Source: Phaeosaccion multiseriatum (Eukaryota; Ochrophyta, other classes). Taken from it: a DNA stretch of 64,000 nt. Numbering within the stretch: position 1 is the stretch's first letter; each line of letters starts with the position of its first letter. The stretch spans positions 2,728,001-2,792,000 of the forward strand of contig OZ218963.1 in NCBI GenBank assembly GCA_965112735.1. The letters are read 5' to 3'. Below, in pieces: positions 40,715 to 52,536 of the stretch. A program made the position numbers and the translations under genes. Under the pieces are notes generated by a model. That model made no database searches. It was not told the origin of the DNA and saw only the letters and a list, made by a program, of their open reading frames with translations.

Positions 40715-42690
40715 GTGCTGCTGCTGCTGTTGCCTCGCGTGCTGCTCAGCGTAGTAGGCTTGTTGTTGCTGCTGCTCGTAATAGAGTCGCTGCTGCTCCT
40801 GAGCTGCATGATAGGCTGCCTGCTCTTGGTGCTGGTGATTGTAGAATATCTGCTGCTGCTCCCCTTCGTACGCTTCCAGCTGCTGCATATACTCTTGCTG
40901 CTGTTGTAGCTGCCCCAACTGCTGTCGCTGCTCGTCTGTGAGCTCCGCCTTCTCCTCCTGCAGCTTCAGTAGCGCCTTTAGCTGCTCACCCTGCTCCGCT
41001 GACAAGGCGTGCTGGCAGTACTGCTGCTGCCGGATGTGCTCCAGCCGCTGCAGCTGCTGATACTGCTCCGCGGAAAGCAGGTGCTGATCCCCAAGGTGCC
41101 GCAGTTGCATGAGTTCCTGGTACAGATCCGCCGTCATATGCTGTTGCTGATAGGGATTCTGTTTCAGCTCCAGTAGCTGCTGCAGATGCTGCTCCTGCTC
41201 CCTTGTCATCGGATCTTGGCCCTGTTTCAGCACCTGCAAGTCCTGCAGGAGCTTCTCCTGTTCCGGTGTCAACTGCTGCAGCTGCTGCTGTTGCTGCTGC
41301 TGCTGATGATGATGGTGCAATTGCTGTAGGTGCTGCATTTGCTGCTGCTGCTCGGCCGTGAGCTGCTGCCGAACCTGAAGAGTGGCCAGATCGTGAAGGA
41401 GCTGCTGCTGCTCTGCCGTCATGTGCTGTTGATATTGCTGCTGCTGCTGCTGCTGCTGTAGGTAGCTTAGCTGCTCCAGCTGCTGCTGCTGCACCGTTGT
41501 CAGCTGCTGTTGTTGTTGGAGCTGGTACAAGTGCTGAAGCCGGTGACCCTGCTCTGGTGTCAGTTGCTCGTGGCGTTGCTGCTGCTGCTGTTGGTGGTGG
41601 TGGTGACTTTGGTGCTGGTACTGCAGCTCTTGCAACTGTTGAGCCTGCTGCTCTGACATGGCTTCCTGCTTGCTCTGCATCTCCAGCAAGCTTCGAAGGG
41701 TCTGCTGCTGACCAGGTGATAGCTGCTGCGGCGCTGGCTGGTTCCTTGCCCCGCTCCCCTCCGCATGCTCCTCTGTCGTGCTACTCTGTCTTTCCTCTTC
41801 TTCTGGGGGTGGGGGCGGGGGCGGGGGAGGAGCATCATCATCATCCTCCTCCTCCTCCTCTTCCTCCTCCTCATAGTCCGCCATCACCTCTTGTACTGGC
41901 TCTGCGGCGTTTTCGACAAGCGCCGGCGCGCCTTCTGACGCTGAGGGCGCGTGGGGCCGGGGCTGACGCGGAGGCTGGGGCTCACTTGCTGCTGCAGCGG
42001 CTGCTGCTGCCTCTTTTGCTCTCTGTTCGTAAAAGGCGGCCAAAACTGTAGGGTCCTTTTCTTCTTTGCCCTCCCCCTCCTTTGGCGGCTGCTGCGGCTG
42101 AGCTGCTCCCGCCGCCTCTCCCCAGGGCGGTTCCACTGCAGCCCCTGCCGTGGCCTCACGTTGGTCGTACACAAGGGCGCCTCCCTGCTGCTGCAGAGGC
42201 TGATGAGGAGGATAGTATTGATCTGCTGCCTGTTGCGGATAGTGCTCTTGTTGATGCTGTTGATGATGTTGTTGTTGTTGATAGTACTGCTGTATTTGGG
42301 CATCACTCCACTGCCCACCCTGACATACAAGAGCACGTGCAGCAGCACAAGGGCGACAGTTTGGTGGCAGAGTCAGGATCAACGTGCAGACGACCATCGA
42401 CAGAGAGCGAAAAGCCAAGCAAGAGAAGTGTGGAACGAAGACCAGAGTCTGCCTCCATCTGGTACACACTCGCATAAGATACCTACCGCCGTTCCCTGCT
42501 GCGGCTGTTGTGGGGCATACTGGTAGGTGCTATGGGAGGAGTGCTGGGAATAAGCGTACTGCTGCTGCTGATACTCCGAGCCCCATGCCTGCTGCTGGTA
42601 GGGCTGTGAAGCTGCCGCGTCTTGTGCTGGAGCTGCCGCGCCGGGTGTTGCTCCGGCTTTGTTTACCACCTCCGCGCACCAGTGCGCCAT
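37369..42690 (-). CDS. SAC3/GANP/THP3-domain protein (LENG8-like) with long poly-Gln region
   Basis: Eleven exons: 42487-42690, 40349-42319, 39992-40163, 39584-39700, 39076-39388, 38741-38911, 38527-38595, 38229-38359, 37938-38084, 37670-37753 and 37369-37552. The N-terminal half is Gln-rich. The C-terminal half has the family pattern: [73 protein letters not shown] and [13 protein letters not shown]. Relatives (yeast Thp3, human LENG8, plant SAC3A) work in transcription-coupled mRNA processing. Exon 2 needs one extra or two fewer bases at the 24-base C run (about 40564-40587) to stay in frame. The donor at 37937 is GC, not GT. Confidence 0.85.
39913..39991. repeat. (CA)n microsatellite at a splice donor
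   Basis: About 38 CA units (GT on the coding strand), beginning exactly at the donor after exon 3 of the SAC3-domain gene, so the first repeat unit is the GT of the intron. Confidence 0.9.
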
Positions 42691-43010
42691 CCCTCGACGC
42701 GCGTCTTCTCCCCTCCAGCGTAGGAATGCCCTTTCTTTCCACTTCGGATGGGAGTGCCACGTCCGTTGATGGAGTTCCACACTCCTTACATAGTGAACAG
42801 AGAATGGAAGGGGGAGGCGAAGGGGGATGGGAAAACGTATGCTTACGTAAGGAGACCGTCGGAGTCCTCTTTCTTCTTCTTCTTTTCTTGCTTCCTGCAA
42901 ATACTTGTACTACGTCCTATTTGCAGCCACGGAACCCCGCTTTCCTCACTGCCCCTGTTGTCTTCACTGGCTGCAGCAGTGTCAGCAAGAAGGAGCGGCT
43001 GCCGCTCATC
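42691..43010. promoter_or_regulatory. Divergent promoter region between the SAC3-domain and transporter genes
   Basis: A 320-bp region between two divergent start codons. It contains a T/C-rich stretch (TCTTTCTTCTTCTTCTTTTC at 42868-42887) on the plus strand. No clear TATA box. The plus-strand gene may begin further upstream, since the frame is open before its ATG. Confidence 0.4.
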
Positions 43011-44861
43011 ATGGCGAGCACGAACGTCATAGCTTCCGTGGTCGCTTATAGTTTGTGCAGTGGCACCATGTTGGTGCTGAACAAACTGGCCATTCAAAGC
43101 GTGTCGGGCTGCCCCACGCTGGTGTCCAGCATCCAGTTGCTGGCTACCACTCTTATAGTGCTCTTATTTAGTTCTCCGGCCAGGTTCCCGTGGACGCGTT
43201 TGTGTGGGCCAAGGTCCGTACAAGAAGCAAAGCAAGGGAGGAGGGGACCCCGATCTGCTTTTCTTCCCACCCTTATGCAGCTTGCGCTCTCCTTCCCTCC
43301 TCAACAGATAAAGCCCTACCTGCTCTATGTGGTGCTCTTCGTGCTGGGCGTGTGGTCTAACATGAAGTCGCTGCAGGCGTCGAATGTAGACACGGTAGGC
43401 AGGGAAGGAGGGCGGAAGCAATAACGCTGCTCATGTGCACTTCGTTGACGGGTTTGCTATGGAACTTGAACTCATCAGGTGATTGTATTCCGGGCATGCA
43501 CACCCATCGCCGTGGCCATAATGGACGTCATCTTCCTTGGGCGAGAGAAGCCGAGCAAGCGCTCCCTGTTTGCTCTTTCCTGCCTGGTGATCGGTTCCAT
43601 GGGGTATGTGGCCTCCGATGCCGAGTTTGCCTTAAACGGCTTCAGCGCATACTACTGGGTCACTGCGTACTTTTTGCTCATCTGCATTGAAATGACATAC
43701 GGCAAGAAGCTGGTGAGCACGGTCAAGATGGAGTCGGTGAGCGGCTCTGTGCTATACACAAACATCTTCAGCTGCCCGCCCATGTTCCTCATCGGAGTGA
43801 GATCGGGGGAGTTGAAGAGCTTCAACGCGATGGAGTGGACATCATCAGCTGTTTTCTTTCTCGCCCTGAGCGCCATCGTAGGTGAGAGAGTGCTAGAGTG
43901 GGAGGGAGGGAGGGACAGGGTGGGTGAGTTCACACCCTGGTGGATAGCAAGTGCGTGAGTGGTAAGAGGGTGAAGACAAAAGCACGAGGTCCATAGATGT
44001 GTACACCGTACGACAATTCGGAGTCCGTGCCGTTCGCCAGCAGAGAGGATCGACTGCCCAAGAAGGGCCAGCACGCACACTGGAGGGGCCCATTGTTGAC
44101 GCTCTCTCTGCCCCTGTGGCAACTCGCGTGTCCTCTTCTCCTCCTCCAGGCACCGGCATCAGCTACGCAGGCTGGTGGTGTAGAAGCAAGGTGTCGGCCA
44201 CCACCTTCACTCTTGTGGGGGTCATCAACAAGACCATGACAGTGCTCATCAACATCTTCATCTGGGACAAGCACGCCAGCCCCACGGGCATCTTCTTCCT
44301 CTTCGTCTGCCTGGGGGGAGGGACCCTCTACAAGCAGGTGAGGGCCTTCATCTCTTCACCTGGCACTGTGACACTGTCTGAAGGCGTGACACGGGGACCT
44401 TCCTGCCGCCCTTGGCCCGTGCAATGTACTCCTGCTGCTGCTGTTCCTACTACCACCTTTGCTACTACATCTACTTACCCCATTTCTACTACGACAAACC
44501 ACTACTTCTTCTACTACTCCTGCTGTTGTACTACTACTACTACTACGACAACTACTTCTAATACTGCTCCTATTCTACTACTGCTGCTATACTACTACTC
44601 CTTCTACTACTACTTGTACTATACTACTACTACTGCTGCTACTTCTACCAACACTAATACTACTGCTGCTACCGCGCTACCTGGCTTATCCACACCTCAC
44701 TGCAGGCTCCACTGCGCAAACGCATGCAGGAAGGCGGGGTGGCCATGGGCAGCAACGCCAATGCCGAGCAGGACATCGAGTCCCGGGAGCCCCTCGCCGC
44801 TAAGGGATTGACACCACGCCCGAAACCACAAGGATATCCGTCTTCAGACTCGCAGCGGTAA
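43011..44861 (+). CDS. Nucleotide-sugar transporter (GDP-mannose transporter-like)
   Basis: Exons: 43011 to about 43211, 43308-43394, 43479-43881, 44150-44337 and 44706-44861. The protein has about ten hydrophobic segments. Signatures include NKLAIQSV in the first helix, YVVLFVLGVWSNMKSLQ, SNVDTVIVFRACTPIAVAIMD, TYGKKLV, TGISYAGWWCRSKVSATTFTLVGVINK and a hydrophilic cytosolic tail. Such carriers import nucleotide sugars into Golgi or ER in exchange for nucleoside monophosphate. The substrate cannot be fixed from sequence. The end of exon 1 is uncertain: conserved-looking VDAFVWAK before the donor at 43212 is two bases out of frame with the upstream helix. Confidence 0.82.
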
Positions 44862-45263
44862 TCAGGAGTAGTTGGTGCACCGCGTCTTGTACACGCTCGC
44901 CTTCTCCTCCACACCCTCCAGTACCACCTCGGTCTCCTTGCCTGTCCATCCCCAGTTCGTCCTTTGTGGAAAAGGACGAGAAGTGGGGGGGGCAGGCTGC
45001 GAAGAAGTTGCTCCCAGGAGCAGCGACAAGTTCACCGCGGCTGCGAGACTTAGGAGACCCGAACCGGGCAGGGGGGGCAGGGGGTGTTCCGCTGGTGGAG
45101 GAGAGAGGAGCACGCTACTCAGGCCAAACTCGGTTGGCTTGGGGCTGGGCTATGCCTCTCAACAATGCTTTGCATCTGTTTCAATCAAATGGAAATAAAA
45201 TTAAAAGAGGCAGCCCCCCCCAAACCAAAGGGCAAGGCAATTGCATCGCGGGTAAAGCACAAT
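44862..45263. other. Convergent intergenic region with a candidate poly(A) signal
   Basis: Holds the 3' ends of the transporter (plus) and thioredoxin (minus) genes. A plus-strand AATAAA is at 45194-45199, about 330 bp past the transporter stop. No gene is seen. Confidence 0.5.
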
Positions 45264-45839
45264 CTAAGGCTGCTCAATCCGTGATAGGATCATCTGTTGC
45301 AACGCGTTATGGTCAGCCCCAACTACCGTGTCGGTGACGGCGCCCTTTCTGATGAGCTTGAAAGTGGGCATGGCCTCCACCTCGTACTCCTCGCTGGCCT
45401 GGTCATTCTTGTCCACATCAACCTGCCGGGGGTAGGTGGTTGGCTGATCGATCAGTAGGGAATGGCACAGCAAAAGTGCCATTCTATCTCCCTCTCTATC
45501 TCTGCCGTGCCATGCTTCGGAGGGATTATAACCTCTGGCTTGTCAGAGCACAGACAAATACAAGACCAAGACATTCATTTCGCTCGCACCTTGAGAAACA
45601 CAACGTCAGACATCTTTTCATCTGATTCCCATGCGGCTATTTTGGGGGCGATTGCTTTGCACGGCCCGCACCACGTTGCGAAGAAATCCACCACCACCTA
45701 AGGAGGGGAGAGGGAAGAGGATTAAGTTTCGGGGTTCATTTTCTTCCCAGGGCTTTCCTTGGCCTCCCCTTCGACCAACGTCGCGCTTCCTTACCAGTTT
45801 GTCGCCAGCAGCCGCCAGTGCCTCACTCAGTTCCGCCAT
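45264..45839 (-). CDS. Thioredoxin
   Basis: Three exons: 45795-45839, 45590-45697 and 45264-45422, giving 103 residues from the ATG at 45839. The redox motif WCGPC lies in [19 protein letters not shown], followed by FLKVDVDKND and the cis-proline loop [11 protein letters not shown], as in cytosolic thioredoxins. It reduces disulphides using electrons from thioredoxin reductase. The frame stays open upstream of the ATG with sequence (VSKVKECTT) that looks like the first strand of the fold, so a short upstream exon may supply the true start. No transit peptide is visible. Confidence 0.88.
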
Positions 45840-46133
45840 CGTTGTGCATTCCTTCACCTTTGATACCACAGCAGCGGAAAACCAGTATTCAGTATTCAGG
45901 GGAGCTTCTGATGCACTCTTACGAACCCATCAGCAGCAGCACCACAGCTAGCAACAGCAGGTGGAGGGGGTATGTCGCATATATCTCCTTTTCTTACCAT
46001 GACGGCCGTAGTTTCTTTTTGTGTGTGAGGGGCAGTTTAAATTTCAGTTTTCTCAATGACTTATTCTTTTTCTCTCTCTTACAATGTATTATCATCCTCT
46101 CTATTTCCTTTTTCCCCTCCTTAGGCGACTCCT
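45840..46133. promoter_or_regulatory. Divergent promoter region of thioredoxin and the tail-anchored protein gene
   Basis: A 294-bp region between opposite start codons. T-rich on the plus strand from 45985 and ending in a splice-acceptor-like CCTCCTTAG at 46115-46123, which may mean a 5' UTR intron of the plus-strand gene. Confidence 0.35.
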
Positions 46134-47282
46134 ATGACGCCCCTAGAGCGGGCGGAGGGCCTCTTTGTGAGCTGCGACTTTGAGGCGGCCGCTGAGGTAT
46201 GCCGAGGCGAACTAAGCAAGCACCAATTGCTGCAGAAGGAGGTCGGCGATGCAGCAACATCAACAACAGCAAAGGCACTCGGCGGCTTGGCCGTGCAGGA
46301 AGAGAAGGGCCTGCTTCTGCGCGTATGCGATATGTTTGTATCTCCCGTGACGCCGTGCTCGCAAGAGGACTTCCTTTGTGCGCTACTGCTGCAGTGCGGC
46401 TACGAGCTGCAGCGGAAGGAGCACTACGAGTACTGCCGGGATTACTACCGACGGAGAGGGGCGATGCCTTTCGACGTGGCCATGATTTGGTGGGTGGACG
46501 CGACGCTTTTCGCAGCTTTTTGGTCCCCTTTTTTGCTGCTTCATGCCTCCCCCCCGGTAGACCAGCCAAATTCCCACACCCTTTTGTTTTGGCACATTAC
46601 TCATGTTGTGCCTGACGCCTTCTGCCGTAGGTTAAAACTACGGATCGCAGAGGGGGGAGTGGACGAGTGGCTGCCCCAGACCCTCCGGCACGTACTGGAG
46701 CGCTTGCGAGCTCTTGTCAAGGGTGTAGCACGCAAACAGGAAGAAGCAGTGAACGGACCCGAAGAGGGTTTTGATTTGGAGGAGGAAGAGGTATTGCTGA
46801 GGGGCTACTATGATGAGGTTCTTGAGCTGCTCTTGATGAACTGTATGCTGCCCGCGGGGCAGGTGGAAGAGGCAAGGGGTCTCTTGGCCACGGACGACGT
46901 GCTGCCTGAAGAGCGCCTGTCCAGATTGGGCGCCATGTGCGGGAGGTGCGACCGCCAGCTGCGACGTGGGTCAGAGAGGCTTGAGCAGCAGCAGCAGCAG
47001 CACCGGGGAGAGCAGGGGATAAAGGCTGGCGGGACCGCGAGTGGGAGACGGAAGCAATCAGACCGAAGGCGAGGCTGGGCACCCCAGCAGAGGACGGCCG
47101 GGGGGGAGCAAGGCGACGAGGAGTGCAAGGGGCAGGGGGCGCAGGGGCAATCAAACGGGCAGGGCCTGACGGCGGCAGCAGCGCTTGTGGCGGTTGGAAT
47201 TATTGCCATTGTCGCCATCCGCAAACGCGGAGTGTTTGGGCGGATAGCACGGGCAGTTTGTGAGCTGGGAGGAATTGGATAA
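46134..47282 (+). CDS. Tail-anchored membrane protein, possibly a PEX26/APEM9-type peroxin
   Basis: An uninterrupted frame of 382 codons, but 46490-46630 has GT and AG ends in consistent phase and is likely a 141-bp intron without stops, leaving about 335 residues. The N-terminal half is helical (LERAEGLFVSCDFEAAAEVCRGEL, then a YELQRKEHYEYCRDYY segment), TPR-like in feel. A low-complexity basic/Gln region precedes one membrane helix near the end (AAAALVAVGIIAIVAI), followed by RKRGVFGRIARAV. Helical repeats, then a C-terminal anchor, is the layout of PEX26/APEM9/Pex15, which tether the peroxisomal AAA exportomer. That identification is an inference from architecture only. Confidence 0.5.
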   Translation: MTPLERAEGLFVSCDFEAAAEVCRGELSKHQLLQKEVGDAATSTTAKALGGLAVQEEKGLLLRVCDMFVSPVTPCSQEDFLCALLLQCGYELQRKEHYEYCRDYYRRRGAMPFDVAMIWWVDATLFAAFWSPFLLLHASPPVDQPNSHTLLFWHITHVVPDAFCRRLKLRIAEGGVDEWLPQTLRHVLERLRALVKGVARKQEEAVNGPEEGFDLEEEEVLLRGYYDEVLELLLMNCMLPAGQVEEARGLLATDDVLPEERLSRLGAMCGRCDRQLRRGSERLEQQQQQHRGEQGIKAGGTASGRRKQSDRRRGWAPQQRTAGGEQGDEECKGQGAQGQSNGQGLTAAAALVAVGIIAIVAIRKRGVFGRIARAVCELGGIG

Positions 47283-47457
47283 AATATCGTTCTTTCTCTC
47301 TCCCCTACATCATTCCTACTACTCTTCCTCTACCCCATTAGATTTAGTGCCCGCCCCCGCCATCCCTCCCCTTCCACATGGCGGCGCTTCGGGGGGGTGC
47401 TCCTTTCATACAAGTTCAGAGCGGCAGAAAATTTGAAAGTCTTAACTGTTGCTGCAA
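47283..47457. other. Convergent intergenic region
   Basis: Short T/C-rich 3' flanks. No feature is recognised. Confidence 0.4.
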
Positions 47458-50054
47458 GCCCTTCCTCTGTCGCTGCTGCAGCTGCTGTCTGCCAGGGGCA
47501 AGCGCAGTAACCTGTCCTCGTGCTCCTCCCGGATGAGAGCGATGGGCCCGGCGATGGGCAGCACTTTGGCGCGGATGGCATTGCCCAGTCGAAAGGACGC
47601 AAAGCTTCGTCCCTTGCCCAGCAGAGGTGGTGGCTGTGGCTGTGGCTGTGGCTGCCGGAGGGGCGCGACCGGTACGGACGATGTTGCGCTGTCGCAGTAC
47701 AGCGGGAGGGCAATAGAAGGGAGGCAGCAGCACACACAGCGGGGGGGGGGTCGTGAGAAGAAGAAAAGCAGAAGAGGGAACAGGTGCACCTCTACCCAGA
47801 AAGCATTCCTCGGCTTTTGCCCCCCCTTCTCGTACTCGATTCCGCCAGTGACGACAGAGAAGAGAAGCATTGGGGCTGTTGGGTCTCCACTCGCCCTTCT
47901 CTTCTCTCACCTGGCGCGAGCTGCACTCTTCCCCGGGGATGATGCTTGTACCCCTGGGTCACCCGCCTTGCTCTGCCTGTCTTTCTCGCCCTCATCGCTT
48001 CCATTGCGCTCGGGCTTGCTGCCCTTGGCCTGGACAAGAAGCATGCCCACACTCATGCTCATGACCGGAACCTCGTCGTGTCGCTTCTTGAGCGCGCGAG
48101 TCAGCAGAAAGGTCATGGTCAGGTACCATGCCTGGGGAGCCACGCACACCACGCAGAAGACGGAAACCTCCGGCATCAGCCAGGCTTTGTCAGCCACGAA
48201 GGGCACAAAGACGTAAAAGGGGGCGACAAGATACATCGCGACCGAGCCCATGCACACGTGCTTTGTGTGCGTAGCGGCCCTCAAGACCTTAGCCAGGCTT
48301 CTCTCTTCGTTCTTCTTCTTGGAGGCTTGGCGGTACAGCTTCCTGCCTCTCACAGAGGCCACGCCGGCCGAGAATCTTGAGACCGACTTGAAAGAACCCC
48401 CCATGGACGCCATTGACACGTTCTCGTCGTCGTCATCATCCGATTCATGCGAGTCCGCGTCTTTGCTGGCGCTCACCCGAGTGCTGCTGTTCCTACTGCT
48501 GGTACGGACCACGCCACTCTTTGGCGTACCCTCTTGCTGTCCACCGCTTCTGGTGCAGCCTAGGGTTTGCTCTGTATTTGGTCCTGCGGGAGTTCGTCAC
48601 TGCCCGATGCTTCTGCAGCCGCCGCCCTTGCCGCTCGCTGAAGCTGAGTCCTCGCCGCCGACGTGGCCCCTTCTTCCCTTCCCGAGCGTGGCATGCTTAC
48701 ACACGCACTGCTGTCCTCCCCTTCTGATGGTCCTGCGTGTTCATCCTTTGGAATCACAGCAGTCCGAGCTGGGAAGAATGAGCTTATGTCACCCTTTCTG
48801 TCCGGAGTCAGGACCTTTTCCGCTAGTCTGGGTGAGGTGGGAAAAGGAAGATGGAGGGGCGGGGCAAGGGGGGGCGAAGTGAGCACTGTATTCCAAAGCA
48901 AACGGCGGGGCGAGGAAAAAGAGAGAGCAGCGTGGTGAAGATCAGATGGAGCGTGGGGCTCTCCAGTGCACGGGACGTCGTTGCTTGCTGTGGCACCGCA
49001 CGAATGAGAAGCAGCAGGGCCGCCAGTATGTATGTCAATGGCCGCAGTGGGAGCGCTCAAGCACATGCCTGTGCCTCGCCTCACCTGGCGGTCGCAGCGA
49101 TTTTCTTCTCCTTGTCTCGCACCATGGACTCTCTCGCGTTCTGCTCCGTCAGCGTGGCGATGACGAACAGCCCGCCGCTGACCGTAATGCCAACAGGGGT
49201 ACCATACGCGACGGTGAAGTCCCAGGTGGCACGCAATCCGCTATGATGAAAAGCAACTAAGCCCAGCAAGAACGGCAGCGTTGACGCCGCAACGATCGGC
49301 GTCTTGTACGCAATGAGATTGTTGCGTATCGAGGTGAGCAAGGCGCCGGACCTCTGCTTCGCCATGACAATGTGAGGCACTGTCTGCCACCACAGCATCA
49401 GCAGGTTAATGGCACCCGTTGCCATGAGCGGGGCCGCAAGGGGAATGATCCAGAACAGGTCGGCTAGCGAATACCCGCTGCTGAGTTGAATGGTGAGGGC
49501 CAAAGACACATGGAGCAGGTGGAAGAAGAAGCCGGCAACAAAGAAGGACAGGCGCCAGTGGTCGACAAGCCTGCTCAAATGCTGGCGTCGATTGAGGTGG
49601 CCAATCCTCCTCTCGCCCCAGCCGCAGAATCGGCGGAGCGGCAGCGGGACGAGCGACTTCATGTGATATCGTCTCCTATGGTGCCAGACGTGTGACGCTA
49701 TATGTGCCATATTAACAGCCCCTGCGGTTTGTGGCACAAGGTGGACAAGGTGGGAACGACGGGGAGGTTGGGTCAGTGTGGAAGGTAACGCGGACAAAGC
49801 TCTGCTGAGATCCTATTAAGCGGCGCTTCAAGCATCGCCCCCCGAGAGTAAGGTGTGCAGTGCTCACCTACGATGAAGGACAAGCTCAATAACCCGCGCG
49901 CAAAGAAGCGTGGTACGCAGCTGGGAGCACCTGCAATATCACTGGAGAAGTATCCACTTTCGCACAGACATGCCTCTTGCCCAAGTTCGCCGATAACACA
50001 CTCCCCCCCCCCACCGTAGAGCCGGCAGTCCTCCACACACTCCGTCCCGCCCAT
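47458..50054 (-). CDS. EGF-like, multi-pass membrane protein (receptor-like), model uncertain
   Basis: Well-supported exons: 49868 to about 50054 (EGF-like cysteine pattern CVEDC...C..C.C in TECVEDCRLYGGGGEC and ACLCESGYF), 49085-49721 (about five membrane helices, e.g. FFVAGFFFHLLHVSLALTI and PIVAASTLPFLLGLV), and about 48560-48827 (cytosolic, Ala/Glu-rich). A further frame from about 48540 to 47911 adds two helices (CMGSVAMYLVAPFYVFVPFV and VFCVVCVAPQAWYLTMTFLL). A last exon may lie at 47458-47640. Together that is about seven helices after an EGF-like ectodomain, like a receptor. The junction near 48560 is unclear, so two genes are possible. I do not recognise a named family, and the true N-terminus is not found. 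Confidence 0.5.
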
Positions 50055-50390
50055 GCCTCCAAGTGGGAGTCCGCCCGGTTCCTCTTCCCACACACACACA
50101 CTACTCGTACTCCTCCACAGGGAGGCGTAGTATCACGCGACAGGATTCCTGTCATGGGACCTACGCTTCTTACTGCTGCACCCTCTAATCCCTTGCTGTC
50201 GACGTCGTTGTGGCTGCCGCCTCCCTGTAAGAGGCGGCAGACGAAAAAAAACGTCCCCATGTTGCTCTCTGGGCTTTCTCCTTTTATGCGATGGCTCCAC
50301 CTAATTAGCTCAAATTCACATTCGCGGCTTTGGACGGCGGAGAGCCGGGGGGGGGGGGCGACGAACTCTCTGTTTGAGAGAAGAAGGAAA
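50055..50390. promoter_or_regulatory. Region between the divergent EGF/membrane protein and eIF3h genes
   Basis: Contains the unknown 5' end of the minus-strand gene and the eIF3h upstream region. A run of G residues lies at 50347-50358. No TATA box is evident. Confidence 0.35.
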
Positions 50391-52536
50391 ATGTCGGCTG
50401 CATGGGATTCTTCAGGGGGGGGGGGGGGGGCGCTCAGCGGAGAGGGCGCCACGAAGCTGGTGCAGGAGGTGCAATTAGACGGGCTGGTAAGTTTGTGTGC
50501 TCCACCGACAACGTGGGCTCCTCTGCGCAGTCTTTCCGCTGTCGAGCTGCAGCGGGCTGTAATCGGACGTGATATTGCCTTCTTGCTCCTCCTCCTCCTT
50601 TCTCTTTTTTTTCTCCCTCTCCCTGCAGGCGGTCCTTAAGATCATCAAGCATTGCTCGGAGGCGTTGCCGCAAATGGTGGCAGGGTCGCTCCTCGGCCTG
50701 GATCAGACGCAGACTGGCAAACTCGAGGTCACGCACTCCTTCCCCTTCCCCACAGTAAAGCAAGGCATGGTGGACGGTGGGGGCGGAGGGCAGCAACAGC
50801 AACAACAACAGGGAGGAGGTGCGCTGGAAGATATCGACGGCCAAGACTATCAAATGGAAATGATGAAGATGCTGAGAGAGATCAATGTTGACAATAACTG
50901 CGTGGGGTGGTATCAGGTAAGACGTCTCTCGTGAGACGGGCTTAGCAGCGACTTAGCGAGCTATGGTCAGGGCATGTCTTGTAGGCAATGGCTCACCCCT
51001 CCCCCCGCCTGGATCGCGGAGGGGTGCAGCAACCAGCTGTGTTTATACTTAGACAACCACCACTTGGCTGTGGGGGCGTTTCGAATCTTGTGACACCCTC
51101 AACTTCCGCGCTCCTCTCTCTGGGACCTTGTCTCTCTGTTGACCCTCCTGCTGCACGTCCCCCCGTGTTGCGGTTTGCGCCTTTGTTCTCCGTCTACAGT
51201 CCATGTACCTTGGGTCTTTCTGTACCCAAACACTGGTGGATAACCAGTTCTCCTACCAGGAACACCTCAGCGACAACAGCATAGTCATCCTCTACGACCC
51301 CGTGCAGACGGCCAACGGCTCTCTTACCATCAAGGCGTATCGCCTCAGTGCAGAGTTCATGCGCGTGATCCGAGAGAAGGAGAATGCGTACATCAAACCC
51401 AGCGAGATTCTTGAGGAGCTGCCCATCAAGGTTGGTGCGAGACGGGAAAGAAGCCTTCCAGTGGCGGACACTTCCCCACTTCCTGTTGAACGAGGCAGGG
51501 GCGAGGGACTCGTGCGGCCTCTCCCGAGGGGCTTCAGAGACAGGCCCCCCTGTGCCGTGTGCTCCTCTGACCCGCTCTGCCAGCGGCCCTCTCTCCGGCC
51601 TCGTAGGCCGTTTTGTTGAATGTTGAATGTTGGGTTTGGTTTCGTGCCGTGCAGTCCTAACCCCCTCCCTCTCTCCAGATCCGCAACCCCGGTGTGATCA
51701 ACGCCCTCGTGTACGATCTGCAAGAGCAAGCCCAGCTCGACTGCGACTTCGAGCGGCTCGACCTCTCCACCAACCCCTACCTGGAGAAGAACTTGGAGTT
51801 CCTCTGCAACTGGATCGACGACCTTGGAAACGAGCAGGTGGGTGCGTGTATGTATTGTGTGTGTGTGTGTGTGCGTGTGTGTGTGTGTGTGTGTGCGAGA
51901 GAGAGAGCTCGGTGCAAGACCAAAAGACTACTTGATCAAGCGATGTTGTACAGGGAGAGGAGAGAGAGGTGACTTGCACCGCTTTTGAATGGAATGGAAA
52001 CGAAGTCCATGTCTGGAGCTATAGACTCAGCGATCCTCACGCGGATGCCCTTGTGTGCATGCAACGACTTGCTCTTTTTGCACGCATGATCACTGCCTGA
52101 CCGATTTGGCGACGGGTGGACTCCCACCAGTACAAGTTCCAGCAATATACGCGAAATTTGGCCAAGCAGAAGCAGGAGCAGGCGCGGTGGGCACAGCGGC
52201 GAAAGGCAGCAAACGAGGAGAGAAGACATTCCGGACAAGATCCTTTACCCGAAGACGAGTCTTTCTTCGACAAGAAGATTGACGCACCGCAGCGGATGGA
52301 GAGCCTGCTCATCAGCAACCAGATCAACGCCTACTGCTCACAGGTGAGATATGTCAGGATGTTAGAGGAGGGCCTCTAGTTAGTTAGGGTCCGTTGTTGA
52401 GCTGCGCACCTCATGCTCCGGCTGCCTTCTGCTCTTTTCCCTCCTTGCCGCCCAACAGGTGAACGAGTTTGCAGGGAGCAGCTTTGAGAAGCTCTTCCTG
52501 GCCAGCGCTCTCCAGAAAGAATCTTCCACCAATTAG
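50391..52536 (+). CDS. EIF3H: Eukaryotic translation initiation factor 3 subunit H
   Basis: Six exons in phase: 50391-50486, 50629-50916, 51200-51430, 51679-51837, 52131-52343 and 52459-52536, giving 354 residues. The MPN domain begins QLDGLAVLKIIKHCSE and GSLLGLDQ, with the eIF3h-typical EVTHSFPFP and the GWYQSMYLGSF.T..LVDNQFSYQ region. It lacks the zinc-binding JAMM histidines, as expected for eIF3h. The C-terminus matches the family (RMESLLISNQINAYCSQ, then FEKLFLA). eIF3h belongs to the eIF3 octamer that helps recruit mRNA to the 40S ribosome. A Gly run near the N-terminus and a Gln run inside the domain are local low-complexity inserts. The exon 4 donor continues into a (GT)n repeat. 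Confidence 0.95.
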
